Of a DNA stretch of 31,992 nucleotides, positions 8,354 to 17,438 are shown piece after piece (positions within the stretch are counted from its first letter, which is position 1; each line of letters begins with the position of its first letter). Source of the DNA: an uncultured Parasphingopyxis sp. GTDB lineage: Bacteria; Pseudomonadota; Alphaproteobacteria; Sphingomonadales; Sphingomonadaceae. The notes under the pieces are model-generated. The model was not told where the DNA came from. It saw only the letters and a list, made by a program, of their open reading frames with translations, and did not search any database. The position numbers were made by a program, and so were the translations under genes. The stretch is taken from positions 1-31,992 of the forward strand of contig CAJQMX010000015.1 in the NCBI GenBank assembly GCA_905479515.1, read 5' to 3'.

Positions 8354-8992
8354 ATGGAAGAGTCCGCTGTCAAAAACTGGCTTGTCGAAGATCTGGATGT
8401 TTCACGTGAAACATTGGAGCGGTTGGAGCTCTTTGCAGCGCTGCTGGTGGAAGAGGCTCAACACCAAAATCTGATCTCCAAATCGAGCATAGATGATCTC
8501 TGGGATCGGCATATCCGGGATTCCGCTCAGCTAATGATGCTGGCATCTCCGGCGACACGAACTGGTCACTGGATCGATCTCGGGTCTGGTCCGGGACTAC
8601 CGGGCATTGTTTTGGCGATCATCGGTACAATGGACATGACGCTGGTTGAGGTTCGTTCCCGTCGGGCTGATTTCCTTGAGGCGGCGCATGAGAAGCTGGA
8701 ATTGGGTGACCGCGTCCATATCGAAGGACGCAAACTCGAGCGCGTCGAAACGGCTAACTATGATGTCATTACGGCCCGCGCCTTTACCGCGCTGCCAAAG
8801 CTCTTTTCCCTGGCGCACCGATTCTCCAATGCGGAAACGCAATGGTTGTTACCAAAAGGACGAAGCGCGCAAGAAGAACTGGCAGATGCGAAGCGAACAT
8901 GGCAGGGTGACTTTGCGCTGCATGCGAGTCTGACCAGTGACGAGGCTTTCATCATCGAGGCGCACAATGTGAGGCCCGGGAGACGTTCATGA
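8354..8992 (+). CDS. rsmG: 16S rRNA (guanine(527)-N(7))-methyltransferase RsmG
   Basis: SAM-dependent methylase that makes m7G527 in 16S rRNA, a change whose loss gives low-level streptomycin resistance in other bacteria. The 212-residue chain has the family N-terminus with VSRETLERL, the NLISKSS and DLWDRHIRDSAQL segments, and the SAM-binding loop DLGSGPGLPGIVLAI (about 76-90). Later elements are VEVRSRRADFLEAA and ITARAFTALPKL. The VSRET residues are encoded by a perfect parS. Four bases separate it from mnmG, and its TGA overlaps the parA ATG (ATGA), giving tight coupling to the segregation genes. Confidence 0.97.
   Translation: MEESAVKNWLVEDLDVSRETLERLELFAALLVEEAQHQNLISKSSIDDLWDRHIRDSAQLMMLASPATRTGHWIDLGSGPGLPGIVLAIIGTMDMTLVEVRSRRADFLEAAHEKLELGDRVHIEGRKLERVETANYDVITARAFTALPKLFSLAHRFSNAETQWLLPKGRSAQEELADAKRTWQGDFALHASLTSDEAFIIEAHNVRPGRRS
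8398..8413. promoter_or_regulatory. parS centromere site 2, inside rsmG
   Basis: TGTTTCACGTGAAACA is a perfect 16-bp match to the ParB-binding consensus, placed in the rsmG coding region, where it encodes V-S-R-E-T. It lies about 590 bp before parA. Together with the site near 6423 it brackets mnmG and provides two ParB loading points close to parAB. Confidence 0.96.
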
Positions 8993-9771
8993 TCCGCATC
9001 GCAATTGCCAATCAAAAAGGCGGTGTTGGCAAGACGACTACGGCAATAAACCTCGCAACTGCGCTCGCAGCCTCAGGCTGGAAGGTTTTGCTGCTTGATC
9101 TCGATCCCCAGGGCAATGCCTCTACCGGGTTGGGTATCCGCCATGATCAGCGCGAACTTTCAAGCTATGATCTGCTCACGGGCGATGCGACTGTGGAAGA
9201 GGCGGCCATTGCATCGCGGGTTCCCCGGCTTGATGTCGTGGCAGCGACCGTTGACCTGTCTGGCGCAGAAATAGAACTTGTTGACTATGAACAACGCACC
9301 GAGCGGCTCAATATGGCTTTTGCGGAAGTCCCGGCCGGACGCTGGGACGTCTGTCTGATTGATTGTCCGCCATCTCTGGGTCTGTTGACGATCAACGCGC
9401 TTGTCGCCGCACCGTCCCTGCTTGTTCCGCTGCAATGCGAATTCTTCGCCCTTGAGGGATTAAGCCAGCTTTTACAAACAGTTGAGCGTGTCAGAGAGCG
9501 GTTTAATCCGGATATATCGATCTTTGGCGTTGTGTTGACCATGTATGACAAGCGGAACAATCTTTCCGGCCAGGTCGCCGAAGATGTCCGCGCGGTGCTC
9601 GGCAAACTCGTGTTCAAGACGGTGATCCCGCGCAATGTGCGGCTGTCCGAAGCGCCCAGCCATGGCCTGCCAGCGCTTATCTATGATTATCGGTGCCCGG
9701 GATCGGAAGCCTATATGGCTCTCGCGCGCGAAACCATCGCCCGTCTGCCCAAAAAAGCGCGAGCGGCCTGA
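8989..9771 (+). CDS. parA: Chromosome partitioning ATPase ParA
   Basis: Dimer-forming ATPase that binds DNA non-specifically and moves ParB-parS complexes during chromosome segregation. The 260-residue protein begins almost directly with the deviant Walker A motif KGGVGKTT (10-17, signature Lys at 10), followed by the A' motif LLDLDPQGNAST and the Walker B region VCLIDCPPSLGLLTINAL. No N-terminal helix-turn-helix precedes it, which marks the chromosomal (Soj-type) class. The ATG overlaps the rsmG stop. parB begins 11 bases after the parA stop. Two parS sites upstream complete a ParABS set. Confidence 0.97.
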   Translation: MIRIAIANQKGGVGKTTTAINLATALAASGWKVLLLDLDPQGNASTGLGIRHDQRELSSYDLLTGDATVEEAAIASRVPRLDVVAATVDLSGAEIELVDYEQRTERLNMAFAEVPAGRWDVCLIDCPPSLGLLTINALVAAPSLLVPLQCEFFALEGLSQLLQTVERVRERFNPDISIFGVVLTMYDKRNNLSGQVAEDVRAVLGKLVFKTVIPRNVRLSEAPSHGLPALIYDYRCPGSEAYMALARETIARLPKKARAA

Positions 9772-9782
9772 GAGAGACGAAC

Positions 9783-10688
9783 ATGAGCAGCGAAAAAACA
9801 CCGCCAAAGGCGCCAGCGCGCAAAAAGCCCAGTGGCTTGGGCCGTGGCCTATCTGCCCTGATGGGGGAAGTTGAGCGGGAGACATCGGTTAGCGCCGCTC
9901 CTGACGAGGGTTCGGTGCAAATGCTCCCGGTTGGCAAGATTGCGCCGCATCCCGATCAGCCGCGCCGCCATTTTGACGAAGATGCATTGAGCGAGCTGGC
10001 GCTTTCCATTGAAGCGCGCGGCATGATTCAACCGATCGTCGTGCGTCCGCAGGGTTCCGGCTATCAGATCGTCGCCGGTGAGCGTCGCTGGCGTGCGGCG
10101 CAGCGTGCGCATCTCCATCAGGTTCCTGTAATTGTTCGTGACTTTGACGACGCAGAAACGCTGGAAATCGCACTGGTCGAGAATATCCAGCGCGAAGATC
10201 TGAATGCTATCGAAGAAGCCGAGGCGTATAAAAGGCTGATCGAGGATTTTGGGCACAGCCAGGCGGCGCTTGCGCGGCTTGTTCACAAATCGCGCAGCCA
10301 CGTCACCAATTTGCTCCGCATGCTCGAACTGCCCGATGCCGTGCGCGCGATGGTTGTGTCGGGTGAACTCGATATGGGCCATGCGCGCGCGATTATTGGT
10401 GCGCCGGATGCTGAAGCGCTTGCCCGGTTGATTGCTGCGCAGGGCCTTTCGGTCCGCGAAGCCGAAGATCTTGCTCGCCGATCAAAGCCCGGAGGAGCGA
10501 CGCAGCAGAAAAAGCCGCCACGGGAACGCGATGCCGACATTGTCGCACTTGAACGGCAGCTGGGCGAAGCCATCGGGCTCTCGGTTGCGATCGACTATAA
10601 CGGCAAGATGGGAACGGTCAGCGTTGCCTATCGTTCGCTTGATCAACTTGATCTAATCTGTCAGCGGCTTTCGGGTGAAAAGATATAG
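9783..10688 (+). CDS. parB: Chromosome partitioning protein ParB
   Basis: CTP-dependent DNA clamp that loads at parS, spreads and stimulates ParA. The 301-residue chain starts with a Lys-rich ParA-contact segment containing GLGRGLSALMGE (about 18-29). It then shows the CTP-binding motifs (PHPDQPRRHF; GERRWRAA at about 99-106), ENIQREDLNAIEEAEAY, the parS-binding helix-turn-helix HSQAALARLVHKSRSHVTNLLRM, and a short C-terminal dimer domain (EAIGLSVAIDYNGKMGTVSVAY). The ATG was chosen because the in-frame upstream part overlaps the end of parA. It ends 11 bases from the convergent holA stop, with no visible terminator between them. Confidence 0.97.
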   Translation: MSSEKTPPKAPARKKPSGLGRGLSALMGEVERETSVSAAPDEGSVQMLPVGKIAPHPDQPRRHFDEDALSELALSIEARGMIQPIVVRPQGSGYQIVAGERRWRAAQRAHLHQVPVIVRDFDDAETLEIALVENIQREDLNAIEEAEAYKRLIEDFGHSQAALARLVHKSRSHVTNLLRMLELPDAVRAMVVSGELDMGHARAIIGAPDAEALARLIAAQGLSVREAEDLARRSKPGGATQQKKPPRERDADIVALERQLGEAIGLSVAIDYNGKMGTVSVAYRSLDQLDLICQRLSGEKI

Positions 10689-10699
10689 TTTAGAACAGC

Positions 10700-11725
10700 T
10701 TAGCGCAGAGTGCGTGCCTTGCGCGCAATCGCAAACAGCTCTTCATCGGCGGCAATAAGCCCTGGTCCACCAGAGCTTTTAAGGGCCCGCTCGGCATCGC
10801 TCACACGCCCGATGGCAACCGAAAGCGCATCACTCCGCCAGCGCTCAACCTGATTGGCAATCGCGCCCTTGTCCTTCCAGAAAATAGCGCGACCGGCCTT
10901 GGCGATCACCGCCTGTGTGCTGTTGCCCTCTTCAACATCGGCGCGAAGCTTGGCCAGCAGATGGAGGCGGCGAAGTATGGCGCGCAGCAGCGGAATGCCG
11001 GACATGCCCTCGCTTGCAAATTGCGTCAGTTCCCGGTCCAGCGCGACAAGATCGCCGGTCAGCACAACATTGGCGAGACGCGAAAGATCCCCCTCATCGC
11101 TACTGGCAGAGAGCGCGTCCATTGCATCATGTTCAAGACGGCGTGGACGGTCGGGCGCAGCGTCAAGATAAAGGGCAAGTTTGGTGAGTTCGCTCGCCAA
11201 AATCGCACGGTCTCCATGGCAGCTCCTCGCGAGACGCTGGGCGACATCGGGGGCGATTTGCAGGCCCGACTCCTGAGCCATTTCGATCACCATCCGGTCG
11301 GCATCCCGGCCTTCGGGCGCGTAGCTCGCGAAAGCCATGGCCTTGTCACTGGCAAAGGCCAGTTTCACCAGCTTGTTCGTTCCGCGCAAAGCGCCGGCCA
11401 GCGCAACAACCGGATTGCCCGCCTTTTCCGCTTCCAGCAGCGCCTCGACACTTGCGAAAATCTCATCACCAGCCGGATCAATGCGGATGAAACGCGCGCC
11501 GCCGAAAAGAGAGATTGCTGCGGCTTCGTCGGCCAGTTTGGCAGGATCGGATTTGAGTTCCGAGCCGGAAAGGTCAATGCGCTCTGCCTCATCGCCCATG
11601 GCTTTGGCGAGCATGGCCGCCAGTGCATCCGATCCCGAACGATCCGGTCCATAGAGCAGGAAAAAGCGAATATCCTCACCAGCCGCTGAAAGCGCGCGCG
11701 CGATCTGTCCGCGATTCGCTTTCAC
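10700..11725 (-). CDS. holA: DNA polymerase III subunit delta
   Basis: Delta subunit of the clamp loader, which opens the beta sliding clamp. The 341-residue length is typical. Visible features are the N-terminal start with FFLLYGPDRSGSDALAAM (about 20-37, the degenerate nucleotide-binding region), FGGARFIRIDPAGDEI, and LASELTKLALYLD with the downstream helical collar domain (GIPLLRAILRRLHLLAKL). The start is GTG, placed immediately after the lptE stop with no bases between, so translation is coupled. This lptE-holA order is common. It is the last gene of the minus-strand unit DUF3576-leuS-lptE-holA. Confidence 0.94.
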   Translation of the reverse strand: MKANRGQIARALSAAGEDIRFFLLYGPDRSGSDALAAMLAKAMGDEAERIDLSGSELKSDPAKLADEAAAISLFGGARFIRIDPAGDEIFASVEALLEAEKAGNPVVALAGALRGTNKLVKLAFASDKAMAFASYAPEGRDADRMVIEMAQESGLQIAPDVAQRLARSCHGDRAILASELTKLALYLDAAPDRPRRLEHDAMDALSASSDEGDLSRLANVVLTGDLVALDRELTQFASEGMSGIPLLRAILRRLHLLAKLRADVEEGNSTQAVIAKAGRAIFWKDKGAIANQVERWRSDALSVAIGRVSDAERALKSSGGPGLIAADEELFAIARKARTLR

Positions 11726-12253
11726 CTAGGGCAGTTCCGAAGCGGGTTCGGCTGTCTGTTGTTCAGCCCGGCGCGCTGCATATAGGGCAATTCGCGCGAC
11801 AATCTGGTCAGCCACCTGCTCGGTTAGCCGTTCAAGCGCCGTGTCTTCAGCCGCAATCGTCGCATATTCGGATGAAACCACGTCGATGCCGGCATCTGCG
11901 CCCGCAGTGGCATCAAGCAATACGGTCCCGCGATCCGCTGTAACCAGTTGAAAACGTGCGCGTAACGTCCGTCGTTCTCTGGTGACCGCATTGTCGGCGC
12001 GGACGCCAAAGCCTTCAATACTGTCATCAAGGGTCACTTCGAGGCGATAGCGCGGGGCTTCATTTCCCGCCGCGCTTAACCGTTGTTCAAGCGCGCCGCG
12101 CATCAGATATCCTGAACGGCCCGGAATGCCGCCTACTTCAACCGCGCCCAGTGTCTGGCGTGCCGGAGAGTCCGCACCACCATAAAGCGGGCGAAGGCCG
12201 CAAGCGGCAAGCAGGGTCATCAGGCCCAGGCAAAGGGCGACAAAACGGATCAC
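11726..12253 (-). CDS. lptE: LPS assembly lipoprotein LptE
   Basis: Outer-membrane lipoprotein that plugs the LptD barrel and helps insert lipopolysaccharide. The 175 residues begin with a lipoprotein signal, [19 protein letters not shown], with the lipidated Cys at 18, followed by GLRPLYGG, the typical LptE start. The body matches the family: [24 protein letters not shown] and a C-terminal helix ([23 protein letters not shown]). The start is GTG and overlaps the leuS stop (GTGA); holA follows directly. The position between leuS and holA agrees with the call. Confidence 0.93.
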   Translation of the reverse strand: MIRFVALCLGLMTLLAACGLRPLYGGADSPARQTLGAVEVGGIPGRSGYLMRGALEQRLSAAGNEAPRYRLEVTLDDSIEGFGVRADNAVTRERRTLRARFQLVTADRGTVLLDATAGADAGIDVVSSEYATIAAEDTALERLTEQVADQIVARIALYAARRAEQQTAEPASELP

Positions 12254-14769
12254 GCGACGATATTTACCAGACGATCGGGCACGACGATAATCTTTTTCGG
12301 TGTATTCCCGCCAAGTTGTTGGATGATCTTGTCAGACCCGAGGGCCAGCGCCTCCAGATCAGCCTTGGACATTCCCTTTGCGGCGGACAACGTGTCCCGC
12401 AATTTGCCATTGACCTGAATAGCGATCGTCACTTCATCCTCAACCAGCAGCGCCGGGTCGACATCAGGCCATGCAGCATCGGCGACCATGCCGGTTTCGC
12501 CCAGGGACTCCCATGCCTGTTCGGCCAGATGCGGAACCATCGGCGCAACAAGGCGAACAATGGTGCGAACTGCGGCATTCCGGCTTGCGCTCGGCGCTGC
12601 TTTCTCGATTGCGTTGGTCAGTTCGTATATCTTGGCAACGGCCTTGTTGAAGGACAGGGCTTCGATATCTTCAGCGATCCCGGCAATCGTCTGATGGAGT
12701 TTGCGGTCAAGCGCCTTGTCTTCACCTTTGCCGGTTTCGGTGCCTTCGATCAGCCGCCAGAGCCGCTGGGTAAAGCGCCAAGACCCTTCGATCCCAGCTT
12801 CACTCCATGGCAGATCGCGTTCGGGAGGGCTGTCCGAGAGCATGAACCAGCGCACGGCGTCCGCCCCGAACTGATCGATGATCGGATCGGGATCGACGAC
12901 ATTTTTCTTGGACTTGGACATTTTCTCGATGCGGCCGACCGTTGCCGTTTCTCCGCCTTCGATCACCGTCCAGTCATCGCCATTCTTTGTTACTTCATCG
13001 GGCGAAAGCCAGCTTCCGTCGCCGGCTTGGTATGTCTCATGCGTAACCATGCCCTGGGTGAACAGTCCGGCAAAAGGCTCCTTCACATCCAGCATGCCCA
13101 TCCGGTTGAGCGCACGCGTCCAGAACCGCGCATAGAGCAGATGCAAAATCGCATGTTCTACGCCGCCGATATACTGATCGACTGGCAACCAGCTATCCGC
13201 TTCGGCCTTGTCGAACGGCTTATCGTTCGGCTGGCTGGCGAAACGAATGAAATACCAGCTCGAATTGACGAACGTGTCGAGCGTATCTGTCTCGCGCCGC
13301 GCGGGTTCTCCGCATTGCGGGCAATCGACATTTTTCCATGTCGGATGACGATCCAGCGGATTGCCGGGCGTCTCAAAATCAATATCTTCGGGCAGAACGA
13401 TAGGAAGCTGGTCTTTGGGAACGCCAACCGGCCCACATTCCTCGCAATGGATGATCGGGATCGGTGTGCCCCAATAGCGTTGGCGCGATACACCCCAGTC
13501 ACGCAGCCGCCATTCGGTTGTGCCCTCTCCCCAGCCTTCGCTTTCCGCACGGGAGATGACGGCCGCCTTGGCGTCCTCAATCTCCATCCCGTCAAGAAAA
13601 CGCGAATTGACGAGCGTGCCTTCGCCCGACCAGGCTTCGTCGCCTTCATAGTCCGAACCGACATTCTCGCCATCTGCCACAACACGGCGAACGGGCAGAT
13701 CATATTTGCGGGCAAAATCCAGATCGCGCTGATCATGCGCGGGTACGCCGAAAACCGCGCCCGTACCGTAATCCATCAACACGAAGTTGGCGATATAGAC
13801 GGGCAGTTCCCATTCCGGCTGGAACGGGTGCGCGGCGGTAATCCCGGTGTCGAAACCAAGCTTTTCTGCGGTCTCAAGTTCGGCGGCCGTTGTACCTCCC
13901 GACTGGCATCGCGCAATGAACGCTTTCGCCTCAGGGCTTTTCTCGGCAACCGCCTGGGCAAGGGGATGGTCGGCTGCGACGGCGACGAAACTCGCACCGA
14001 AAATCGTATCGGGACGGGTGGTGAAAACCTGCAAGTTGCTTTGGCCACTGACTCGCTGATCCAGCGTAAAGCGGAAGCGCAGGCCGCGGCTCTTGCCGAT
14101 CCAGTTTTCCTGCATCAGCTTGACCTTGTCCGGCCAGTGGTCGAGCTCGCCGAGCCCGGCGAGCAGGTCTTCGGCAAAATCGGTGATTTTGAGGAACCAT
14201 TGCGAGAGTTTGCGTCGATCAACCGTTGCGCCTGAACGCCAGCCCTTACCGTCGATCACCTGTTCATTGGCGAGCACGGTCATATCAACCGGGTCCCAGT
14301 TGACCGCCGATTCCTTGCGATAGACGAGCCCGGCTGCATAGAGATCGAGGAACAGCGCCTGCTCCTGCCCATAATATTCGGGCTCGCAAGTCGCGAGTTC
14401 GCGGCTCCAGTCGAGCGCAAAGCCCAGGCTTTTCAGCTGATCACGCATCGCCGCGATATTGGCGCGCGTCCATTCGCCCGGATGGACTTTCTTTTCCATC
14501 GCGGCATTCTCGGCCGGCATGCCGAATGCATCCCAGCCCATCGGATGGAGCACTTCATGCCCGGTCATCCGCTTGTAGCGGGCCAGAACGTCGCCCATCG
14601 TATAGTTGCGGACATGACCCATATGGATGCGCCCCGAAGGATAGGGGAACATCTCGAGCACATAGCATTTGGGTTTGTCGGACGCGGTATCGGCGGCAAA
14701 AGTCCCGGCCTCGTCCCAGGCCTTTTGCCAGCGCGTGTCTACCGCTTGCGGATTGAAGCGTGACGCCAT
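12250..14769 (-). CDS. leuS: Leucyl-tRNA synthetase
   Basis: Class I aminoacyl-tRNA synthetase charging tRNA-Leu, 839 residues. The ATP-site HIGH motif is HMGH (49-52) in [17 protein letters not shown]. The editing (CP1) domain contains [16 protein letters not shown] and later [16 protein letters not shown] zinc-type CxxC pair is seen in IHCEECGP and [12 protein letters not shown]. The second signature is KMSKSKKN (about 617-624), followed by the anticodon-binding domain and a C-terminal domain with [19 protein letters not shown]. It sits 13 bases after the DUF3576 gene and overlaps lptE by four bases. Confidence 0.98.
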   Translation of the reverse strand: MASRFNPQAVDTRWQKAWDEAGTFAADTASDKPKCYVLEMFPYPSGRIHMGHVRNYTMGDVLARYKRMTGHEVLHPMGWDAFGMPAENAAMEKKVHPGEWTRANIAAMRDQLKSLGFALDWSRELATCEPEYYGQEQALFLDLYAAGLVYRKESAVNWDPVDMTVLANEQVIDGKGWRSGATVDRRKLSQWFLKITDFAEDLLAGLGELDHWPDKVKLMQENWIGKSRGLRFRFTLDQRVSGQSNLQVFTTRPDTIFGASFVAVAADHPLAQAVAEKSPEAKAFIARCQSGGTTAAELETAEKLGFDTGITAAHPFQPEWELPVYIANFVLMDYGTGAVFGVPAHDQRDLDFARKYDLPVRRVVADGENVGSDYEGDEAWSGEGTLVNSRFLDGMEIEDAKAAVISRAESEGWGEGTTEWRLRDWGVSRQRYWGTPIPIIHCEECGPVGVPKDQLPIVLPEDIDFETPGNPLDRHPTWKNVDCPQCGEPARRETDTLDTFVNSSWYFIRFASQPNDKPFDKAEADSWLPVDQYIGGVEHAILHLLYARFWTRALNRMGMLDVKEPFAGLFTQGMVTHETYQAGDGSWLSPDEVTKNGDDWTVIEGGETATVGRIEKMSKSKKNVVDPDPIIDQFGADAVRWFMLSDSPPERDLPWSEAGIEGSWRFTQRLWRLIEGTETGKGEDKALDRKLHQTIAGIAEDIEALSFNKAVAKIYELTNAIEKAAPSASRNAAVRTIVRLVAPMVPHLAEQAWESLGETGMVADAAWPDVDPALLVEDEVTIAIQVNGKLRDTLSAAKGMSKADLEALALGSDKIIQQLGGNTPKKIIVVPDRLVNIVA

Positions 14770-14782
14770 GATAATGGGCGGC

Positions 14783-15214
14783 TTAGCCGATTACGGTATT
14801 GCGGCGCAGCTCGCGCGCACGGGTGAGGATTATCTCCTCAAGCCGTTGCACAGTGGCTGCCTGAACCGGCGCTTCAAGCCATTGCGAACCGTTGTAAAGC
14901 TGGCGTGAGGCTGCAACCGCAAGTGCGTCGGCCCGAAGGTCCTGATCCAGGATCGTCACGGTAAGCTTCATCCGCTCGGTTGGCGCTGCCGGGTTGGCAT
15001 ACCAGTCGGTCACGATGACCCCGCCAGCCGAATCCGCTTGCGAGAGTGGCATGAAGGAGAGCGTTTCCAGCGATGCACGCCAGAGATAGCTGTTGACCCC
15101 GATGGTCGAAACCGATGCGGGTGCAAGGGCCTGTGCGGGGCGATCTCCGCCGCCACAGGCGGCCAGGACCAGCGGTAAAAGAGCTGCAAATGCGGCATTG
15201 CGCAATCGGGACAT
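14783..15214 (-). CDS. DUF3576 family lipoprotein
   Basis: A 143-residue lipoprotein of the DUF3576 family, commonly found just before leuS in alphaproteobacteria; its role is unknown. The signal [20 protein letters not shown] ends at the lipidated Cys20, followed by a flexible GGGD stretch. The conserved body starts at [20 protein letters not shown] and continues with [10 protein letters not shown] and [17 protein letters not shown]. The ATG at 15214 is chosen over longer in-frame starts because it has an AGGTGA ribosome site six bases away and begins the signal peptide. First gene of the DUF3576-leuS-lptE-holA unit. Confidence 0.88.
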   Translation of the reverse strand: MSRLRNAAFAALLPLVLAACGGGDRPAQALAPASVSTIGVNSYLWRASLETLSFMPLSQADSAGGVIVTDWYANPAAPTERMKLTVTILDQDLRADALAVAASRQLYNGSQWLEAPVQAATVQRLEEIILTRARELRRNTVIG

Positions 15215-15413
15215 GATACTCACCTGCGAGGAAATAAATGTGGAACGGTGGCCGGTTATAGACGCTTGTGCGACCCCCGCAAGCAGCCTTTTCCAGCGGC
15301 GGATGCATGGAGTTGTGGAAGATTCGCAACACTGGGGCGGATTCAACAATTTAGCGTTCTTCTAGGTGGTGCGACTCGGACGCTTCATGCTAGGTCAATG
15401 CGGCAGGGAGAAT

Positions 15414-16142
15414 ATGAGTTCGATGTACGGGCGTTTCACATTGGCAGCTTTGGCGGGTTCCGCGCTGGTTGTCGTCGCATTGACGGCGATGCCGGGTGCT
15501 GCCGAATCGCAAGCGCGCTCGCTCTCGGTCAACGCTCCTGGTACGATGGGAACCTTCACGCCGGCCTCTGGCGATCCCAGTATGGCACGCGCTTTGCGCC
15601 GCGCCGGCATTTCCAGTCGCGGTATGCGGTTCACACCTTCATCGTCACGTCAGGGCGATCGTCCGGTCACCGTTGCAGTGCGCGCCCGTGCAACGACGAC
15701 AGCCCAGGCTGAGCGCAATGCCGAAATCGCGATGGCGTCGAACGCAACAAACGGCGTAACAGCGATCACGCCTTCCGCTTATAATCTTGGCGTCTCCGTC
15801 GGTTGGCGGCGTTTCGCCATTTCCGGTGATGTTGCCCGCGTTGATAGCGCGTTGATACCGGGCCGCGCCCGCGAATCGGCGGATGTCGGCGTCAGCTATT
15901 CGGGGCATCGCTGGAGCACACGGGTTCAGGTTTCTGCTGATCGGCCTACCGCTGAATCAGCGCCAAGCCTGATCGATAATGAAGAGCGCGTCGCTGTGGA
16001 TGTTGGCGGCTCCTACACGATTGCCCGGAACATCGATATTACCGGCGGCGTCCGTTACCAGCGCGAGCATCGGCTTGAACAGCCTGCTGATGAGCGCCGT
16101 GACAGCCAGGCCGTTTATGTCGGAACCGCCTTCCGCTTTTAA
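15414..16142 (+). CDS. Beta-rich outer-membrane-like protein of unknown function
   Basis: A 242-residue exported protein that I cannot assign to a named family. The start ATG follows a GGGAG site. The N-terminus is a signal peptide (GRFTLAALAGSALVVVAL, cleavage probably after AESQA). A Ser/Arg-rich, low-complexity section (about 35-110) contains ATTTAQAERNAEIAMAS. The last 110 residues alternate polar and hydrophobic positions like beta strands (GVSVGWRRFAISGDVARV, ADVGVSYSGHRWSTRVQVSA, VAVDVGGSYT, DITGGVRYQREHRL). The protein ends in VGTAFRF, and a terminal Phe is the usual BAM-recognition end of outer-membrane barrels. A small barrel or half-barrel is inferred. It stands alone, convergent with the TenI-like gene 11 bases away. 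Confidence 0.7.
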   Translation: MSSMYGRFTLAALAGSALVVVALTAMPGAAESQARSLSVNAPGTMGTFTPASGDPSMARALRRAGISSRGMRFTPSSSRQGDRPVTVAVRARATTTAQAERNAEIAMASNATNGVTAITPSAYNLGVSVGWRRFAISGDVARVDSALIPGRARESADVGVSYSGHRWSTRVQVSADRPTAESAPSLIDNEERVAVDVGGSYTIARNIDITGGVRYQREHRLEQPADERRDSQAVYVGTAFRF

Positions 16143-16153
16143 CGATAGCGTGT

Positions 16154-16717
16154 TCAGGATTGCCTTGGCGTAAGCGCGCCAATTCCAGCCCAACCATATA
16201 TTCCGAACTGCGTCAGCGATCGCGCGCGATGGGCATTCATGCCACCAAGTGCAATCACGGGTATGCGGGATTCTCGCACCAGTTTTCCGAACCGAGGCCG
16301 ACTCAAGGGCCGTGCGCCCGGATGCGAATCGGTGGCGAAGGCGGGCGAAAGAAAGACAAGATCTGCGCCAACGCGTTCGGCGAGCCGCAATTCGGTTTGA
16401 TCATGCACGGCTATTGTACGCAAAAAGCCGCGTGGACCGATATGGGGCGACCGCATGTGAAATCCATCAGCCCGCGCGGCCTGTGCCAGCTTTGCTGGTC
16501 CTGCGACAATCAGGGTGAGGCGGCGCGCGCGCGCAACCTTGCGAATTCGGGCGATCAAGTCTCGCCGCGCTTTCGGCGCTATACTGTAGTGCCGGACGAT
16601 GACACCGTTGCCGCGGGGCAGTGCGTTGAGCGCCGACCACAATTGCTCACCTTGCCGCTCATCGGTCATCAGCCATAACCGGGGAAGCGGAGGCATGAGA
16701 GGGTGGCGGCGTCGCAC
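16154..16717 (-). CDS. ThiE/TenI-like TIM-barrel protein, probably not thiamine phosphate synthase
   Basis: A 187-residue protein of the thiamine-phosphate-synthase/TenI superfamily. It keeps the fold landmarks: LWLMTDERQ at the first strand, LIVAGPAKLAQAARADGFHM in the middle, ADLVFLSPAF, and IPVIALGGMNAHRA for the phosphate-binding loop. It lacks the NDR and GVHLGQ signatures of true ThiE. SPAFATDSHPGARPL followed by RFGKLVRESRIPVIALGGM instead recalls the TenI-like domain fused to MutT-type Nudix proteins. No thiamine gene is nearby. The start is uncertain: a GTG at 16717 keeps an RRRHPL prefix, and an ATG at 16696 is also possible. It is divergent from the YggS gene with only a short gap. 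Confidence 0.75.
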   Translation of the reverse strand: MRRRHPLMPPLPRLWLMTDERQGEQLWSALNALPRGNGVIVRHYSIAPKARRDLIARIRKVARARRLTLIVAGPAKLAQAARADGFHMRSPHIGPRGFLRTIAVHDQTELRLAERVGADLVFLSPAFATDSHPGARPLSRPRFGKLVRESRIPVIALGGMNAHRARSLTQFGIYGWAGIGALTPRQS

Positions 16718-16739
16718 GCGGCTTTCTATAGCAAGCGCT

Positions 16740-17438
16740 ATGACAACAGGCGATAATCTTCATTCTCCCGCTGAACGCTTGACGGCTGTACGCGAAGCCA
16801 TCGCGCGGGCCGAGAAACTGGCGGGTCGAGATACGGGCGATTGTCAGCTGATCGCGATCTCCAAGACGCATGATGCAGAGGAGATTCGGCCCCTGATCGA
16901 AGCCGGGCAGCGCGTGTTCGGAGAAAACCGGGTGCAGGAAGCGCAGGGAAAATGGGCTGATGGTCAGGAAGGCCAACCGGCGCTCAAGGCGGCGTATCCG
17001 GACATCGAGCTGCATCTTGTTGGTCAGCTGCAATCGAACAAGGCGGAAGAAGCGGTTCTGCTGTTTGATGCAATTCACGCTGTTGACCGGCTGTCGCTCG
17101 TGAAAGCGCTCGCCAAGGCCTTCAGCAAAACCGACCGGCGGCCAACGTTGTTCGTACAGGTGAATATCGGTGAAGAAGAGCAAAAGGGCGGCTGTGCAAT
17201 CGCCGATCTACCAGATCTGCTCGAACGGGCCGGTACTGCAGGTCTCGAGATCGCCGGGCTGATGTGCATTCCGCCCCACGGCCTCGAGCCGGCGCCCTAT
17301 TTTGCGTTGCTCGCCAAACTCGCAAATGATCACGGTCTGCCGCTGTTGAGCATGGGCATGTCGGCTGACTTTGAAACAGCAGTGCAATGCGGGGCGACCC
17401 ATGTCCGTGTGGGAACGGCCTTGTTCGGCGCACGCTGA
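16740..17438 (+). CDS. PLP homeostasis protein, YggS/PROSC family
   Basis: Pyridoxal-5'-phosphate-binding protein that buffers the PLP pool; no enzymatic reaction is established for the family. The 232-residue chain has the PLP lysine K42 in LIAISKTHD, then VFGENRVQEAQGKW, the family signature HLVGQLQSNKAEEAV, VNIGEEEQKGGC and GLMCIPP. It ends in SMGMSADFETAVQCGATHVRVGTALFG, where SMGMSADF is diagnostic. The ATG gives the normal length; the longer in-frame reading overlaps the divergent TenI-like gene. Its stop overlaps the HAD phosphatase start (TGATG). Confidence 0.94.
   Translation: MTTGDNLHSPAERLTAVREAIARAEKLAGRDTGDCQLIAISKTHDAEEIRPLIEAGQRVFGENRVQEAQGKWADGQEGQPALKAAYPDIELHLVGQLQSNKAEEAVLLFDAIHAVDRLSLVKALAKAFSKTDRRPTLFVQVNIGEEEQKGGCAIADLPDLLERAGTAGLEIAGLMCIPPHGLEPAPYFALLAKLANDHGLPLLSMGMSADFETAVQCGATHVRVGTALFGAR

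Noticed and set aside
12151..14235. Very long plus-strand open frame (694 codons) opposite leuS and lptE
   Set aside because: It is antisense to leuS, whose motifs are complete; the protein lacks any domain and reflects the codon bias of the opposite strand.
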